Source: Cyclobacteriaceae bacterium
Lineage (GTDB): Bacteria > Bacteroidota > Bacteroidia > Cytophagales > Cyclobacteriaceae
NCBI GenBank assembly: GCA_028281285.1
Contig: JANQKF010000019.1
Span: 62,001-126,000 of the forward strand
Direction of reading: 5' to 3'
Length of the DNA stretch: 64,000 bases
Of this stretch, positions 54,149 to 63,021 are shown piece after piece. The position numbers and the translations under genes are program-made. The stretch's first letter is position 1; each line of letters begins with the position of its first letter. A model generated the notes under the pieces. It was not told where the DNA came from, did not search any database, and saw only the letters and a list, made by a program, of their open reading frames with translations.

Positions 54149-54733
54149 TTACCAAAATTTAGTCTCTAACATTAAGGTGATTGCTATGCCTGCTATAGCT
54201 GAAGAAATCACCAAATTCCAATCTCGTTTGCTTACATTGGCCAAACCCACAAAGATGAATCCGAGGACCATAAAAACGGCCACGATTATGATCTGACCCA
54301 ACTCCAGCCCAAGATTAAAGGCCAAAAGCTGAGAGATAATACTTTCATCCTTGCCCAGAAGGCTTTTTAGATAATTTGAAAAACCAAGCCCATGGATCAG
54401 TCCGAAAAAGAGAGCAAAGAAATAATTGACGTTAATAAATCCCTTTCTCAAGGTATTCTGCTTTCGGAGAATGTTCGAAAAAGCTGAAATGAAAATGGTC
54501 ACCGGTATCAGAAACTCAATCAAGTCTGATCTCACGTTCACTATGTTCAACGTACTCAATGCTAATGTAACAGAGTGTCCGATTGTAAAGGCGGTCACGA
54601 GAATAAGTACCTTTTTCCAGTCTTGAACCACATACAAAGCACAAAGGGCTACTACGAACAAAATGTGGTCATAGCCGGCAATGTCTAAAATATGCTCTAC
54701 CCCTAATTGGAAGTATAACCCGAATTGGTCCAT
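54149..54733 (-). CDS. HupE/UreJ-like membrane protein
   Basis: The 194-residue protein has about five or six membrane helices. HILDIAGYDHILFVVALCAL and VTAFTIGHSVTLALSTL hold the conserved histidines and aspartate of the HupE/UreJ_2 family, and the segment NYFFALFFGLIHGLGFSNYL a further conserved histidine. Family members are linked to nickel/cobalt transport in other bacteria, but in Bacteroidota they occur without hydrogenase or urease genes. It lies 17 bp before the M1 peptidase gene and is divergent from DUF6702. Confidence 0.9.
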   Translation of the reverse strand: MDQFGLYFQLGVEHILDIAGYDHILFVVALCALYVVQDWKKVLILVTAFTIGHSVTLALSTLNIVNVRSDLIEFLIPVTIFISAFSNILRKQNTLRKGFINVNYFFALFFGLIHGLGFSNYLKSLLGKDESIISQLLAFNLGLELGQIIIVAVFMVLGFIFVGLANVSKRDWNLVISSAIAGIAITLMLETKFW

Positions 54734-54823
54734 TTATTGATTATTCGAAAGAAAGGATTTTGGAATTCGTTAAGATTGTAATATTAAGACTTAATTTTAA
54801 ATCAGCATACAAAAGAGATTAGC

Positions 54824-55318
54824 ATGCTTAAAGGCTTTATATATACGGTAATCTTGATACTTGGAATGTCTTTTCATCCATTCCACGTGAGTGTATGTGA
54901 TATTGAACATAATCAAGAAACAAAAACCCTTGAAATCTCCGCAAGGCTATTTATTGATGATTTAGAAACCGGCTTGAAAGCTTTCTACAAGCTGGAATCC
55001 GTGGATACCTATGAACCCGAGAATCCCGATGAATTGGATAGCCTTATCGCTGGATACCTAGGGAAGAAGCTGCGTATTTCGGTGGACTCAAAACCAGTCG
55101 AATTGGAGTATCTGGGAAGTGAAGTGGAAGGAGATGCCCGTTGGTGTTATATAGAAGTCAGGGGAATTGAAAAAGTCAACTCTTTCGAAATCGAAAATCT
55201 AATCCTACTGGAGTCTTTCGAAGATCAGTCGAATATTGTACATGTGAAGGCAAACAACAAGGTCAAAAGCTATCGACTCGATATAGACAAGAAGAAAACC
55301 ACCTTTACCTGGAAATGA
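54824..55318 (+). CDS. DUF6702 family exported protein
   Basis: A 164-residue protein with a signal peptide (about 1-17) and the family opening HPFHVSVCDIEHNQETKTLEI followed by SARLFIDDLETGLKA. The predicted beta-sandwich ends in a Lys-rich strand. It sits divergent from the HupE/UreJ-like gene, with an M1 peptidase behind that; I recall the same trio in other Bacteroidota. It overlaps the next gene by 4 bp (ATGA). Function unknown. Confidence 0.87.
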   Translation: MLKGFIYTVILILGMSFHPFHVSVCDIEHNQETKTLEISARLFIDDLETGLKAFYKLESVDTYEPENPDELDSLIAGYLGKKLRISVDSKPVELEYLGSEVEGDARWCYIEVRGIEKVNSFEIENLILLESFEDQSNIVHVKANNKVKSYRLDIDKKKTTFTWK

Positions 55319-56157
55319 TGAAAGGACGTTTTCTAGTTCTCATTCTTGTCATTTTCGGCCTTCATGCCTGCTCTTTTGGTACCAAAGAGAAGAAAACCCC
55401 TCAGGAAGAACCGATAGTTGAACAACAAACTTTTGTGGTTTATGAGATGGAATCCATTGACCAGAAAAAAGGGCCGTGTACCATAGATGAAAGCAGCCAA
55501 ACTTGTCTAACCATTCGTATAGACTATCCATTGATCAATGAAGGCCCAACAAATGAGGTGTTGGACACTATCAATTCCAAAATTAGAAAAGACATTTTCA
55601 ACTATGCATTCATCAACGAAACACCCGGGAGCTTTGAAGAACTTATCGAAGAGATTTCCACTGAATACAAAGATGTTATTACTGAATTCCCGGATTATAA
55701 AGCTGCCTGGAGCCTTGAAATCAGTTCTGACATTATCTACCAGACAGAAAAATTTATAAGCGTGGCAACTACGATATTTTCATATACCGGTGGCGCGCAC
55801 CCTAATTCCTCACTAGTTTATAAAAGCTATGATCTGAATTCGGGCAAAGCCATAGAGCTTGAAGATATTTTGATCGATAATTACAAGGATGAACTTTATC
55901 GATCGGCTGAAATAGAGTTTCGTATGAATCACGAAATCCCTCCGTCACGATCCTTATCTACCGCAGGTTTCATCTTTGAAAATGACGAGTTCCGACTGAA
56001 CAACAACTTCGCCATTATCGACAATAGCCTGGTCTTCTATTTCAATGACTACGAAATAGCCTCTTATGCACAGGGTCCGAGCGAACTGGAGTTGAAGCTC
56101 ACTGATTACGTGAATCTTATTGATGAAAACGGAGTGCTCAATGATCTTAAGAATTAA
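55315..56157 (+). CDS. DUF3298/RsiV-like lipoprotein
   Basis: The 280-residue protein has a lipoprotein signal with the lipobox GLHAC (Cys19). The body carries a DUF4163-like N-terminal half and a DUF3298 half with the signature YTGGAHPNSSLVYKSYDLNSGKAIELEDIL. Such domains occur in RsiV anti-sigma factors and peptidoglycan-related proteins; here no membrane helix or anti-sigma part is present. The end overlaps the next gene (56141) by 17 bp, so the three genes 54824-56662 form one unit. Confidence 0.88.
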   Translation: MMKGRFLVLILVIFGLHACSFGTKEKKTPQEEPIVEQQTFVVYEMESIDQKKGPCTIDESSQTCLTIRIDYPLINEGPTNEVLDTINSKIRKDIFNYAFINETPGSFEELIEEISTEYKDVITEFPDYKAAWSLEISSDIIYQTEKFISVATTIFSYTGGAHPNSSLVYKSYDLNSGKAIELEDILIDNYKDELYRSAEIEFRMNHEIPPSRSLSTAGFIFENDEFRLNNNFAIIDNSLVFYFNDYEIASYAQGPSELELKLTDYVNLIDENGVLNDLKN

Positions 56158-56662
56158 TCTCTTACTTGTTATGCTTGCCATTACGACTTTTGGTTATGGC
56201 CAGCAGGATGCCAGGATAAACTTCGTTATTAAGAACGCAGGAGTAAACGTCAAGGGCACTTTTAATACCTACAATGTCACACAAAAGTTTGTTACTGATG
56301 ATCTCGAAGGATCCTCATTCACTGCAACTATTCAGTCCACAACAATCAATACTGGAATTAAGGGGCGTGATAAACATCTGAGAAAAGCCAAATACTTTGA
56401 TGTGGAAAACTACCCTGAGATCAGATTCTCCTCCACCTCAATCAGTAGGTTTGAAGGCAAATTGCTTGTCAAAGGGAATCTTACTATAAAATCAACCACA
56501 AAATCGATAGAAATACCGGTAGAAATTGTGGAAGAGGAGGGGTTAAAATGGTTCAAAGGTTACCTCCAAATTGATAGAAGAGAATATGGTGTTGGAAAGA
56601 ATCATCTTATTATGGGCAATACCGTTAAGATCAACCTTGCGGTTCCTTACTCTGAAAACTGA
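56141..56662 (+). CDS. YceI family exported protein
   Basis: I start at the ATG at 56141 (173 residues), which opens directly with the signal peptide ILRINLLLVMLAITTFGYGQ. The YceI lipocalin-like barrel shows VKGTFNTYNVTQKFV, FTATIQSTTINTGIKGRDKHLRK, FDVENYPEIRFSSTSI and VKGNLTIKSTTKSIEIPV. YceI barrels bind isoprenoids. It overlaps the end of the upstream gene by 17 bp, and its own 3' end overlaps the convergent phosphoesterase gene by 16 bp. Confidence 0.94.
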   Translation: MILRINLLLVMLAITTFGYGQQDARINFVIKNAGVNVKGTFNTYNVTQKFVTDDLEGSSFTATIQSTTINTGIKGRDKHLRKAKYFDVENYPEIRFSSTSISRFEGKLLVKGNLTIKSTTKSIEIPVEIVEEEGLKWFKGYLQIDRREYGVGKNHLIMGNTVKINLAVPYSEN

Positions 56663-57192
56663 AACTCGTGAAGAAGTTGCCATTTTTTCCCGTCATGTTT
56701 TAATAGCCAAAATGAATTGACCCTGAATGAGGCTGAAAACTCCCTACAGCTAAATTCATCCCAGGCAATTTCGAACTGATCTTTCTTCAAATCTCTAAAC
56801 GCCACTGTCACATGGGGTCGGTAGGGACGATCTTTTCTGTCAGCATTAAAAAGGTTCAATTCTCGTTTTGCGAATTCCACAATTCGACCCTGAAGGGCCA
56901 ATAACTCGTCATTTGGCACTAGATCAACATAGATTACTCGTGGAGGAAAGGCGCCAAAACCGGTTAAGTCAATGGCAAATTCGATTTCTTTAGTTGCCTG
57001 CACAAGTTTATTAATTAACTCTTTCTCCTTTTGTGTTTTCCATTGAAATGGCATATGTAGAGTGATATGGGGAGGAGAGCGCAATGGAGCCTTACAATTA
57101 TACCGATCCCTAACATATTCCTTGATCTCATAGACCTTTGAATAGATAGGTTCGGGAGGAATGATGGCAAGAAAGTACTTGCTGTGTATCAT
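56647..57192 (-). CDS. 2H phosphoesterase (2'-5' RNA ligase-like) family protein
   Basis: I start at the ATG at 57190-57192 (181 residues) rather than a TTG 21 bp upstream. The two active-site HxT motifs are HIT (42-44) in PPHITLHMPF and HVT (127-129) in YRPHVTVAF. The fold is that of LigT/ThpR-type 2H phosphoesterases, which act on cyclic phosphates or 2'-5' linkages; the natural substrate is unknown. It converges with the YceI gene (16-bp overlap) and is divergent from the M14 gene. Confidence 0.92.
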   Translation of the reverse strand: MIHSKYFLAIIPPEPIYSKVYEIKEYVRDRYNCKAPLRSPPHITLHMPFQWKTQKEKELINKLVQATKEIEFAIDLTGFGAFPPRVIYVDLVPNDELLALQGRIVEFAKRELNLFNADRKDRPYRPHVTVAFRDLKKDQFEIAWDEFSCREFSASFRVNSFWLLKHDGKKWQLLHEFQFSE

Positions 57193-57269
57193 ATTCTGGG
57201 TTTCTAAATCCAATGCAGCTTTGTGCTCAGATGAATTTAGCTTAAATTCCGCCTGTTTAAACCAGACAT

Positions 57270-59810
57270 ATGAAAAAGCTTCTCTATAGTTTCTCTCTTC
57301 TTGCTTTTCTGGCGATAAGCTCAGTGGCTCAAAGCCTTCAAAGCCCAGATGAGTTCCTCGGTTATGAGTTAGGTACTCGATTTACTCCTCATCACAAAGT
57401 GGTAGCCTACTTTGAACATGTTTCCAGTGTAATGTCCAATGTGGTTTCGCAGCATTATGGGCAGACCAATGAGCTGCGACCATTGATGGTTAACATCATC
57501 TCTTCACAAGAAAACATGGATAAGCTTGAGGAAATTCGACTCGACAATCTGAGACGTACAGGAATGTGGGAAGGGACACCAACCAATAATATCGGGATTG
57601 TTTGGTTGAGCTACAATGTTCATGGAAATGAAGCTAGTGCTACTGAAACTGCCATGAAGACACTTTATGAACTGACCAACCCAAATCACAGAGAGTCGAA
57701 GGAATGGTTAAAAAACACAGTCGTCATTTTAGACCCTTGCATTAACCCGGACGGCAGAGACCGATATGCCAACTGGATAAACCAGGTAATTGGAACTACA
57801 CCCAATCCAAGTTTGGATGCCAAAGAGCATAGAGAGCCATGGCCAGGGGGGCGGCCCAATCATTACCTTTTTGACCTGAACAGAGACTGGGCATGGCAAA
57901 AGCAAGTGGAGTCACAAGCCAGAATGAAGCTTTATAATCAATGGTATCCGCACGTTCATGTTGATTTTCATGAGCAAGGGTTTAACAGTCCGTATTATTT
58001 TGCCCCGGCAGCAGAACCCGTGCACGAGCAGGTTACCGATTGGCAAAGAGAGTTTCAGGAGATCATAGGTAAAAATCACGCGAAATATTTCGATGAGAAC
58101 AGCTGGTTATTCTTCACAAAGGAGAGTTTTGATATTCTATATCCGAGCTATGGAGATTCCTACCCAATGTATAATGGTGCCATAGGGATGACCTATGAGC
58201 AGGGAGGGCATAGCCTTGGTGGAATTGAAATCGAAACGGAGGAAGGAGATACGCTTTCGTTGAAAGATCGGGTTACTCATCACTATACCACCGGGATGTC
58301 AACCATTGAAATGGCTTCCGCGAACAATGCTCGAATGATCCAGGAGTTTACAACCTACTTTTCGAATGCAGTTAACAACCCCAAAGCCAAGTACAAGTCG
58401 TTCGTGATTCGAGGCACCAATCACCCTGACAAAATGCTAAAACTAAAGGCATTCCTCGAAACGCATGCCATTGAATATGGCGTAGGCAGCACAAGAAAGC
58501 CCATCTCCGGTTTTAACTACTTCAAAAATGCTGACGAGAACTTCAGCATCAACCAGGGAGATATCATCATTAGTGCCTACCAGCCAAAGGCAGTTCTCGT
58601 CCAGGCCATTTTCGAACCAAAGACCTATGCGAGTACTGTAGAAACCTATGATATCACAGCTTGGGCATTACCTTATATGCTTGACCTGGACGCCTACGCT
58701 ACTGAAACGAGAATCAGTGTTGATCCGGGAGATTTTATCAACCATCAGCCCACGATTAATATTGGGAATCGTCCAGCTGCTTATTTGGCCAAGTGGGAAT
58801 CAATAGAAGATGCCAAGTTTTTGGGTGAACTGCTAAAGGCAGGAATAAAGCTTCGTTATGGCAAAGGGGATTTCTCAGTGAATGGCAATCAATTCAAACC
58901 AGGAACATTGATTATTACCCGCAAAGGCAATCGACATATGGGTAGTCAATTTGACCAGATTGTCCGAGATGCTGCTTCCAAGTATGGGCGTGACCTATTC
59001 TCAACACCGACTACTTTTGTAGATAGCGGTAAGGATTTTGGCTCAAATAATGTTCCCTTTATTAAAGCTCCTAAGATTCTTGTTCTGAGAGGAAGCGGAG
59101 TGTCATCCCTCGGTTTTGGAGAGTTTTGGTACTTCATGGAACAGGAACTGAATTACCCAATAACCATGGTAGATACCGATAACTTTGGGTCGATCGATCT
59201 GGATGATTACAATACCATTGTGATGCCAAGTGGATTCTATGGTCGCATGTTAAATAAAGATCGACTTGAGGAAGTGAAAACCTGGGTAAGAGGTGGAGGA
59301 AGAATTCTTGCCCTGGACAGAGCTATCAATTCTTTTGTTGACAAGGATGGATTTGCACTCAAACGCTATGCGGATGACAGCGAAAAAAAGGAGGCTGAAA
59401 AGAAGACAGACGAAGAAAAAGAAGCCGATGCATTAACCCCGTATGAGGACAGAGCACGAAAATTTGATGATTATCGATTGCCGGGTGCAATCTTTAAGTT
59501 GAAAATAGATAATACACATCCATTGGGCTATGGTTATCCTTCTCACTACTATACACTTAAAAACAATAGCAGTAGATTGGCCTATCTGCCGAACGGTTGG
59601 AATGTGGGAATCATCGAAAGTACCGACTCTCATATGAGTGGAGTAGCAGGTAAAAAGGTATTGGAAAGCCTTGCTAAATCGATGGTTTTTGGTGTGGAGA
59701 ACTATGGTGGAGGAGCGATGATCTATATGGCAGACAATCCGTTGTTTCGTGCATTCTGGGAAAATGGAAAACTCTTTGTTGCCAACGCCCTGTTTATGGT
59801 GGGGCAATAG
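57270..59810 (+). CDS. Exported M14 family zinc carboxypeptidase, large form
   Basis: The 846-residue protein has a signal peptide (about 1-20). The zinc ligands are H118 and E121 (NVHGNEAS) and H234 (VDFHEQG), with NRDWAWQKQVESQARM between; MTYEQGGHSLGG is typical of this subgroup. After the peptidase domain (about 25-390) a ~200-residue linker leads to a class I glutaminase-like fold (DYNTIVMPSGFYG and VRGGGRILAL), seemingly without the catalytic Cys. It shares only the zinc motif with the other M14 protein here (17474-19099). A terminator shared with the convergent kinase gene follows. Confidence 0.92.
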   Translation: MKKLLYSFSLLAFLAISSVAQSLQSPDEFLGYELGTRFTPHHKVVAYFEHVSSVMSNVVSQHYGQTNELRPLMVNIISSQENMDKLEEIRLDNLRRTGMWEGTPTNNIGIVWLSYNVHGNEASATETAMKTLYELTNPNHRESKEWLKNTVVILDPCINPDGRDRYANWINQVIGTTPNPSLDAKEHREPWPGGRPNHYLFDLNRDWAWQKQVESQARMKLYNQWYPHVHVDFHEQGFNSPYYFAPAAEPVHEQVTDWQREFQEIIGKNHAKYFDENSWLFFTKESFDILYPSYGDSYPMYNGAIGMTYEQGGHSLGGIEIETEEGDTLSLKDRVTHHYTTGMSTIEMASANNARMIQEFTTYFSNAVNNPKAKYKSFVIRGTNHPDKMLKLKAFLETHAIEYGVGSTRKPISGFNYFKNADENFSINQGDIIISAYQPKAVLVQAIFEPKTYASTVETYDITAWALPYMLDLDAYATETRISVDPGDFINHQPTINIGNRPAAYLAKWESIEDAKFLGELLKAGIKLRYGKGDFSVNGNQFKPGTLIITRKGNRHMGSQFDQIVRDAASKYGRDLFSTPTTFVDSGKDFGSNNVPFIKAPKILVLRGSGVSSLGFGEFWYFMEQELNYPITMVDTDNFGSIDLDDYNTIVMPSGFYGRMLNKDRLEEVKTWVRGGGRILALDRAINSFVDKDGFALKRYADDSEKKEAEKKTDEEKEADALTPYEDRARKFDDYRLPGAIFKLKIDNTHPLGYGYPSHYYTLKNNSSRLAYLPNGWNVGIIESTDSHMSGVAGKKVLESLAKSMVFGVENYGGGAMIYMADNPLFRAFWENGKLFVANALFMVGQ

Positions 59811-59829
59811 AAGTTCCATAACAAATTGG

Positions 59830-59851
59830 AAAGGCTGATGAATCAGCCTTT
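59830..59851. terminator. Bidirectional terminator between the M14 gene and the kinase operon
   Basis: AAAGGCTGA (59830-59838) pairs perfectly with TCAGCCTTT (59843-59851) around TGAA. The last bases overlap the kinase stop codon. It serves both the plus-strand M14 gene and the minus-strand operon. Confidence 0.82.
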
Positions 59852-61699
59852 GTTATCTGTCAACTGGTCCCCCAGACTTAACAATAAGGCCAGAGCATCT
59901 TTACTAAAGGTGTGTAAAGTCATGCTATCAACATCTTCCGCTGAACTATGCAGATTTCCTCGCTGCCTGGCCAGTTCCTTGTTTCCAAGATAATCTATGC
60001 TTGGTTTTATCTTATGAAGTACTTTCCGCATTTGATCAACATCCTTCTGGTCAAATGCCTTCAATAGATTTTCAAGTTCAGTAGGCAGTGTTTCCGCCAC
60101 TGTATTCAGCATATCTTTGATTAGAGCTTCTTCACCTAACGATTTCTTGATTTTTGAGAGGTCTACTTTCAAATTGTTTCTTCGAAGCAAAGTCTCGACT
60201 GCTTTTAACAACTCCTTTTTCTCAACAGGCTTAATCATCAACTCCGCCAATGGATGAACTACTGAAATCGACTCACCGGTCAGAAAGATAAACGGCACCT
60301 TTATCTCTGCTATACTCGATTCTTGAAAGACATCATATCCTGATTTCCCTTCCAGGTTGACATCTGTGACAACGATATCAAAACGTTCTTCTTGTAAGTA
60401 ATTTTGAAGCTCTTCACCCGTACTGACATGTTCCACTAGGGCATGAGCAGAGGTCAAAATACTTGAGATGACCTGCGCACTTACAGGATCATCTTCGCCC
60501 AACAATACTTTAATACCTGCTAGGTCGATCTCTACTGCTTCAGAATTGTGCAGTTGACTAACATGACCCACGGGAAGGGAGATGCTGAATGACATATTTG
60601 TGCCCTGCCCCAACTCACTTTCAATTTTGAGTCTTCCTCCAAATGCCTCAATGAGCTGTTTACAAATACTAAGCCCTAACCCGGTCCCACCGTAGTATCT
60701 GGCCGTTTTGTTTGAAGCTTGTGCGTAAGGTTCCAAGATATTAGATATGGCCTCTTCAGACATCCCAATACCCGTATCGCTGACAAGGATATTCAGGTTC
60801 AACAAATTGGATTCTATTTCTTCGGCCTGTATTTCCACCCTGATCGATCCGAATTCCGTAAACTTCAAACTATTGCCTATAAGGTTGTAAAGGATTTGAG
60901 CAAACCTGGTTGGGTCTCCTTTCACTACCAGATTCTGAGATATCCGAACCTCTATTTGGACCTTCTTGTCTTGAATGGAATACTCAAAGCCAGCAACAAT
61001 CCCATTCACCAGACTAGTTAGATCAAAGTCAATCTCCTCGAATTCCAGCTTACCCGCTTCTATCTTCGACAAATCGAGGATATCATTGATGATAGAGCCA
61101 AGATGCTTCGAAGTAGAGTATAATGCTTTTAAATGCTGTTCACTCTTTTGCTTCTCTAGCAAACCCACCAAACCAGTGATGGCATTCAACGGAGTCCGCA
61201 TTTCATGACTTACTTTAGCAAAGAACTGAGATTTGAACTCCTGAATACGTTGAAGTTCTTCGTTTTTGAACTCTAATAGCTCATTTTCAGCTTCTATTGC
61301 CCTCTTTTTAATTTGTGCAAATTCCTCCCCAATCGCACTGTCGTTTCTCGACTGTTGCAAATTGAGTAGTTTGTCATAATAGAAGGTATTGTCAATGATG
61401 GTCCATTGAATAAAAGGCTCTTTTTCACCATTGATTTTCTTGAAGATGAGGTGAAACAAACCCGTCTTCTGCTCCTGCCATTCTACCTCCGTAAATCGTT
61501 GTTCTTCGTCCAAATCCATCGCAGGAAAAACCTCTTCAAGGCTCTTAAGAAAGAAGAATTGATCGAAAACTGATTTGTCAAATTCTATATCCAGGACCGA
61601 ATTACATGACTCAATGACTGCTCCGCTCAAGTCGAAAATCGTTACTTGCAGCTTATCACTGAACTGTTGGAGTTTGATTTGATCCAAGTCAATTGCCAT
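59843..61699 (-). CDS. Soluble hybrid histidine kinase with receiver and HPt domains
   Basis: The 618-residue protein has no membrane helix. A PAS-like segment (about 15-110) and a coiled coil (125-155) precede the kinase core: H165 in KVSHEMRTPLN, the N box LYNLIGNSLKF (270-280), VSDTGIGMS and GGTGLGLSICKQLIEAFGG. A receiver follows (acidic ED-D 402-404, D446 in IVVTDVNLEGKSG, LTGES and IKPVEKK), then an HPt domain with H562 in LHKIKPSIDYLG. The three-step relay His-Asp-His is complete, but no output regulator is next to it. Its ATG overlaps the GTPase stop by one base (TAATG), and it is the last gene of the operon. Confidence 0.96.
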   Translation of the reverse strand: MAIDLDQIKLQQFSDKLQVTIFDLSGAVIESCNSVLDIEFDKSVFDQFFFLKSLEEVFPAMDLDEEQRFTEVEWQEQKTGLFHLIFKKINGEKEPFIQWTIIDNTFYYDKLLNLQQSRNDSAIGEEFAQIKKRAIEAENELLEFKNEELQRIQEFKSQFFAKVSHEMRTPLNAITGLVGLLEKQKSEQHLKALYSTSKHLGSIINDILDLSKIEAGKLEFEEIDFDLTSLVNGIVAGFEYSIQDKKVQIEVRISQNLVVKGDPTRFAQILYNLIGNSLKFTEFGSIRVEIQAEEIESNLLNLNILVSDTGIGMSEEAISNILEPYAQASNKTARYYGGTGLGLSICKQLIEAFGGRLKIESELGQGTNMSFSISLPVGHVSQLHNSEAVEIDLAGIKVLLGEDDPVSAQVISSILTSAHALVEHVSTGEELQNYLQEERFDIVVTDVNLEGKSGYDVFQESSIAEIKVPFIFLTGESISVVHPLAELMIKPVEKKELLKAVETLLRRNNLKVDLSKIKKSLGEEALIKDMLNTVAETLPTELENLLKAFDQKDVDQMRKVLHKIKPSIDYLGNKELARQRGNLHSSAEDVDSMTLHTFSKDALALLLSLGDQLTDNKG

Positions 61700-62184
61700 T
61701 AGATCATTCGTCTAGTTAGTGACATAAAAGCATGCTCGACATTATTACCGGTTTTTGCACTGGTCTTGATTAGTTCGGGATAATCGATTTGGTCTAAGAG
61801 TGAATTGCACTCTTCTTCGGTGACTAAATCCACTTTATTGGCTAATACTTCAATTGGAGCACTAGGTAGTAATCGATTAAGATGATTTAATTGTTCATGC
61901 AAGTTATTATAAGTCGATGGTCTTGTGACATCGAAAACGTACAATACTCCATGCGCACCAAGCTGATAGCTTTTTGGAACCTTGTTCTGGTCTGTTTCTC
62001 CGGCAATATCCCAAATGATCAATGTCACTTCAATACCATCCATCGTCATCTCTTTCTTATCGATCTTAACGCCAATGGTGGTCAAATACTCCTCTGAAAA
62101 CTTTTGATGAACGAATTGTCGAATCAGTGATGTTTTGCCAACCCCGAAATGCCCTACAAGGATGACTTTTTTACTGATCGACAT
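61699..62184 (-). CDS. Ras-like small GTPase
   Basis: I start at the ATG at 62182-62184 (161 residues), which gives the usual Ras start; a longer in-frame start at 62292 would add 36 lysine-rich residues. All G motifs are present: G1 GHFGVGKTS (11-19), G2 Thr at 35/36 (TTIGVKI), G3 WDIAGETD (58-65), G4 NKVD (116-119) and G5 SAK (142-144). The residue after DxxG, glutamine in Ras (Q61), is glutamate here (E63), so hydrolysis may be slow or need a partner. There is no C-terminal cysteine for lipidation. It overlaps the upstream gene by 14 bp and the kinase gene by 1 bp. Confidence 0.96.
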   Translation of the reverse strand: MSISKKVILVGHFGVGKTSLIRQFVHQKFSEEYLTTIGVKIDKKEMTMDGIEVTLIIWDIAGETDQNKVPKSYQLGAHGVLYVFDVTRPSTYNNLHEQLNHLNRLLPSAPIEVLANKVDLVTEEECNSLLDQIDYPELIKTSAKTGNNVEHAFMSLTRRMI

Positions 62185-63013
62185 TTTCGAAGTCGTTAAA
62201 ATACTCTTCGAGTTGTCCGGATAGTCTTTTTTGATCCAACTCTTCTTTCTCTCCTTTCCTGGCTTTTTTGAGCACCTTATCTGCAAAATCAATCATTGTG
62301 GTATCCAATCGATCTTTGAATTCGGCACTCATACCTCCTGATGTTACCACAGCAATGTAAAATGACTTGAAGCTTTTAACGATGATTTTATAGTTATCAT
62401 AATCAATCCCGTCCAGTTCCTGCTCACCTCCTTTAAAGGCATCTTCCACAAAGGCCTTGATCGCGGTCAACATGCCAGCAATCATATCCTGGTCAATGGT
62501 TTGATTTTTAGAAAAGCTACCCATTAGCATCCCTGAGTCTTTTTCGATGATGAAAATCTCTTCCATTTTAGGATCGAGCAGCTTCGACATCATCAACTCT
62601 TTCTGCGGGGTACCGCTAATCCACGCTTTGATTCTGATCTTCCAACCCTCCCAGGAAAATGCCAGCTCCATTTGCTGATCTACCTTTTCCGAAAGCTTCT
62701 GGATCTCATTGGTAATGTACTTCTTGATCATCCGACCGATGATTGGGTACAATGCTTCCACTACCTCATCTTGAGAGTCTTTGATCTGCGTTTTAATGGT
62801 CTCCGTGATCTGAGGGCCGAAAAGGGCAGGAAAATTCTCTTGCATTTTCTGTTCCTGATCCTCGATTATTGGATTTACACGCTCTTCTAACTGGTCTCGC
62901 GTATTGAGTTGACCATCCAACTCATTCAATTTTTGAGCAAGTGCCTCCCGTTCTTCCCAATCTTGTTTGAGAAGTATTTCTCGCAGTTTCTCGAACCCCA
63001 GGCTTTTACTCAT
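62171..63013 (-). CDS. Protein with a probable roadblock/longin-type domain, GTPase partner
   Basis: The 280-residue soluble protein has a charged helical N-terminal half (1-120) with FPALFGPQITETIKTQI and YPIIGRMIKKYITNEI, then WKIRIKAWISG (124-134), and from about 148 a strand-strand-helix-strand-strand-strand-helix pattern (EEIFIIEKDSGMLMGSFSK, MIAGMLTAIKAFVEDAF, YKIIVKSFKSFYIAVVTSG, FKDRLDTTMIDFADKVL) that fits the roadblock/longin fold. It resembles, from memory, the N-terminal part of large bacterial OmpA-type proteins (EqvFLIHr-TGLL motif), here without the OmpA domain. Roadblock proteins commonly partner Ras-like GTPases, as MglB does MglA. Confidence 0.82.
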   Translation of the reverse strand: MSKSLGFEKLREILLKQDWEEREALAQKLNELDGQLNTRDQLEERVNPIIEDQEQKMQENFPALFGPQITETIKTQIKDSQDEVVEALYPIIGRMIKKYITNEIQKLSEKVDQQMELAFSWEGWKIRIKAWISGTPQKELMMSKLLDPKMEEIFIIEKDSGMLMGSFSKNQTIDQDMIAGMLTAIKAFVEDAFKGGEQELDGIDYDNYKIIVKSFKSFYIAVVTSGGMSAEFKDRLDTTMIDFADKVLKKARKGEKEELDQKRLSGQLEEYFNDFENVDQ

Positions 63014-63021
63014 GCATAAAT

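Noticed and set aside
62185-62292. Upstream start adding 36 residues to the small GTPase
   Set aside because: The extension is lysine/serine-rich, lies deep inside the upstream gene, and Ras-like proteins start just before the G1 strand, as the ATG at 62184 gives.
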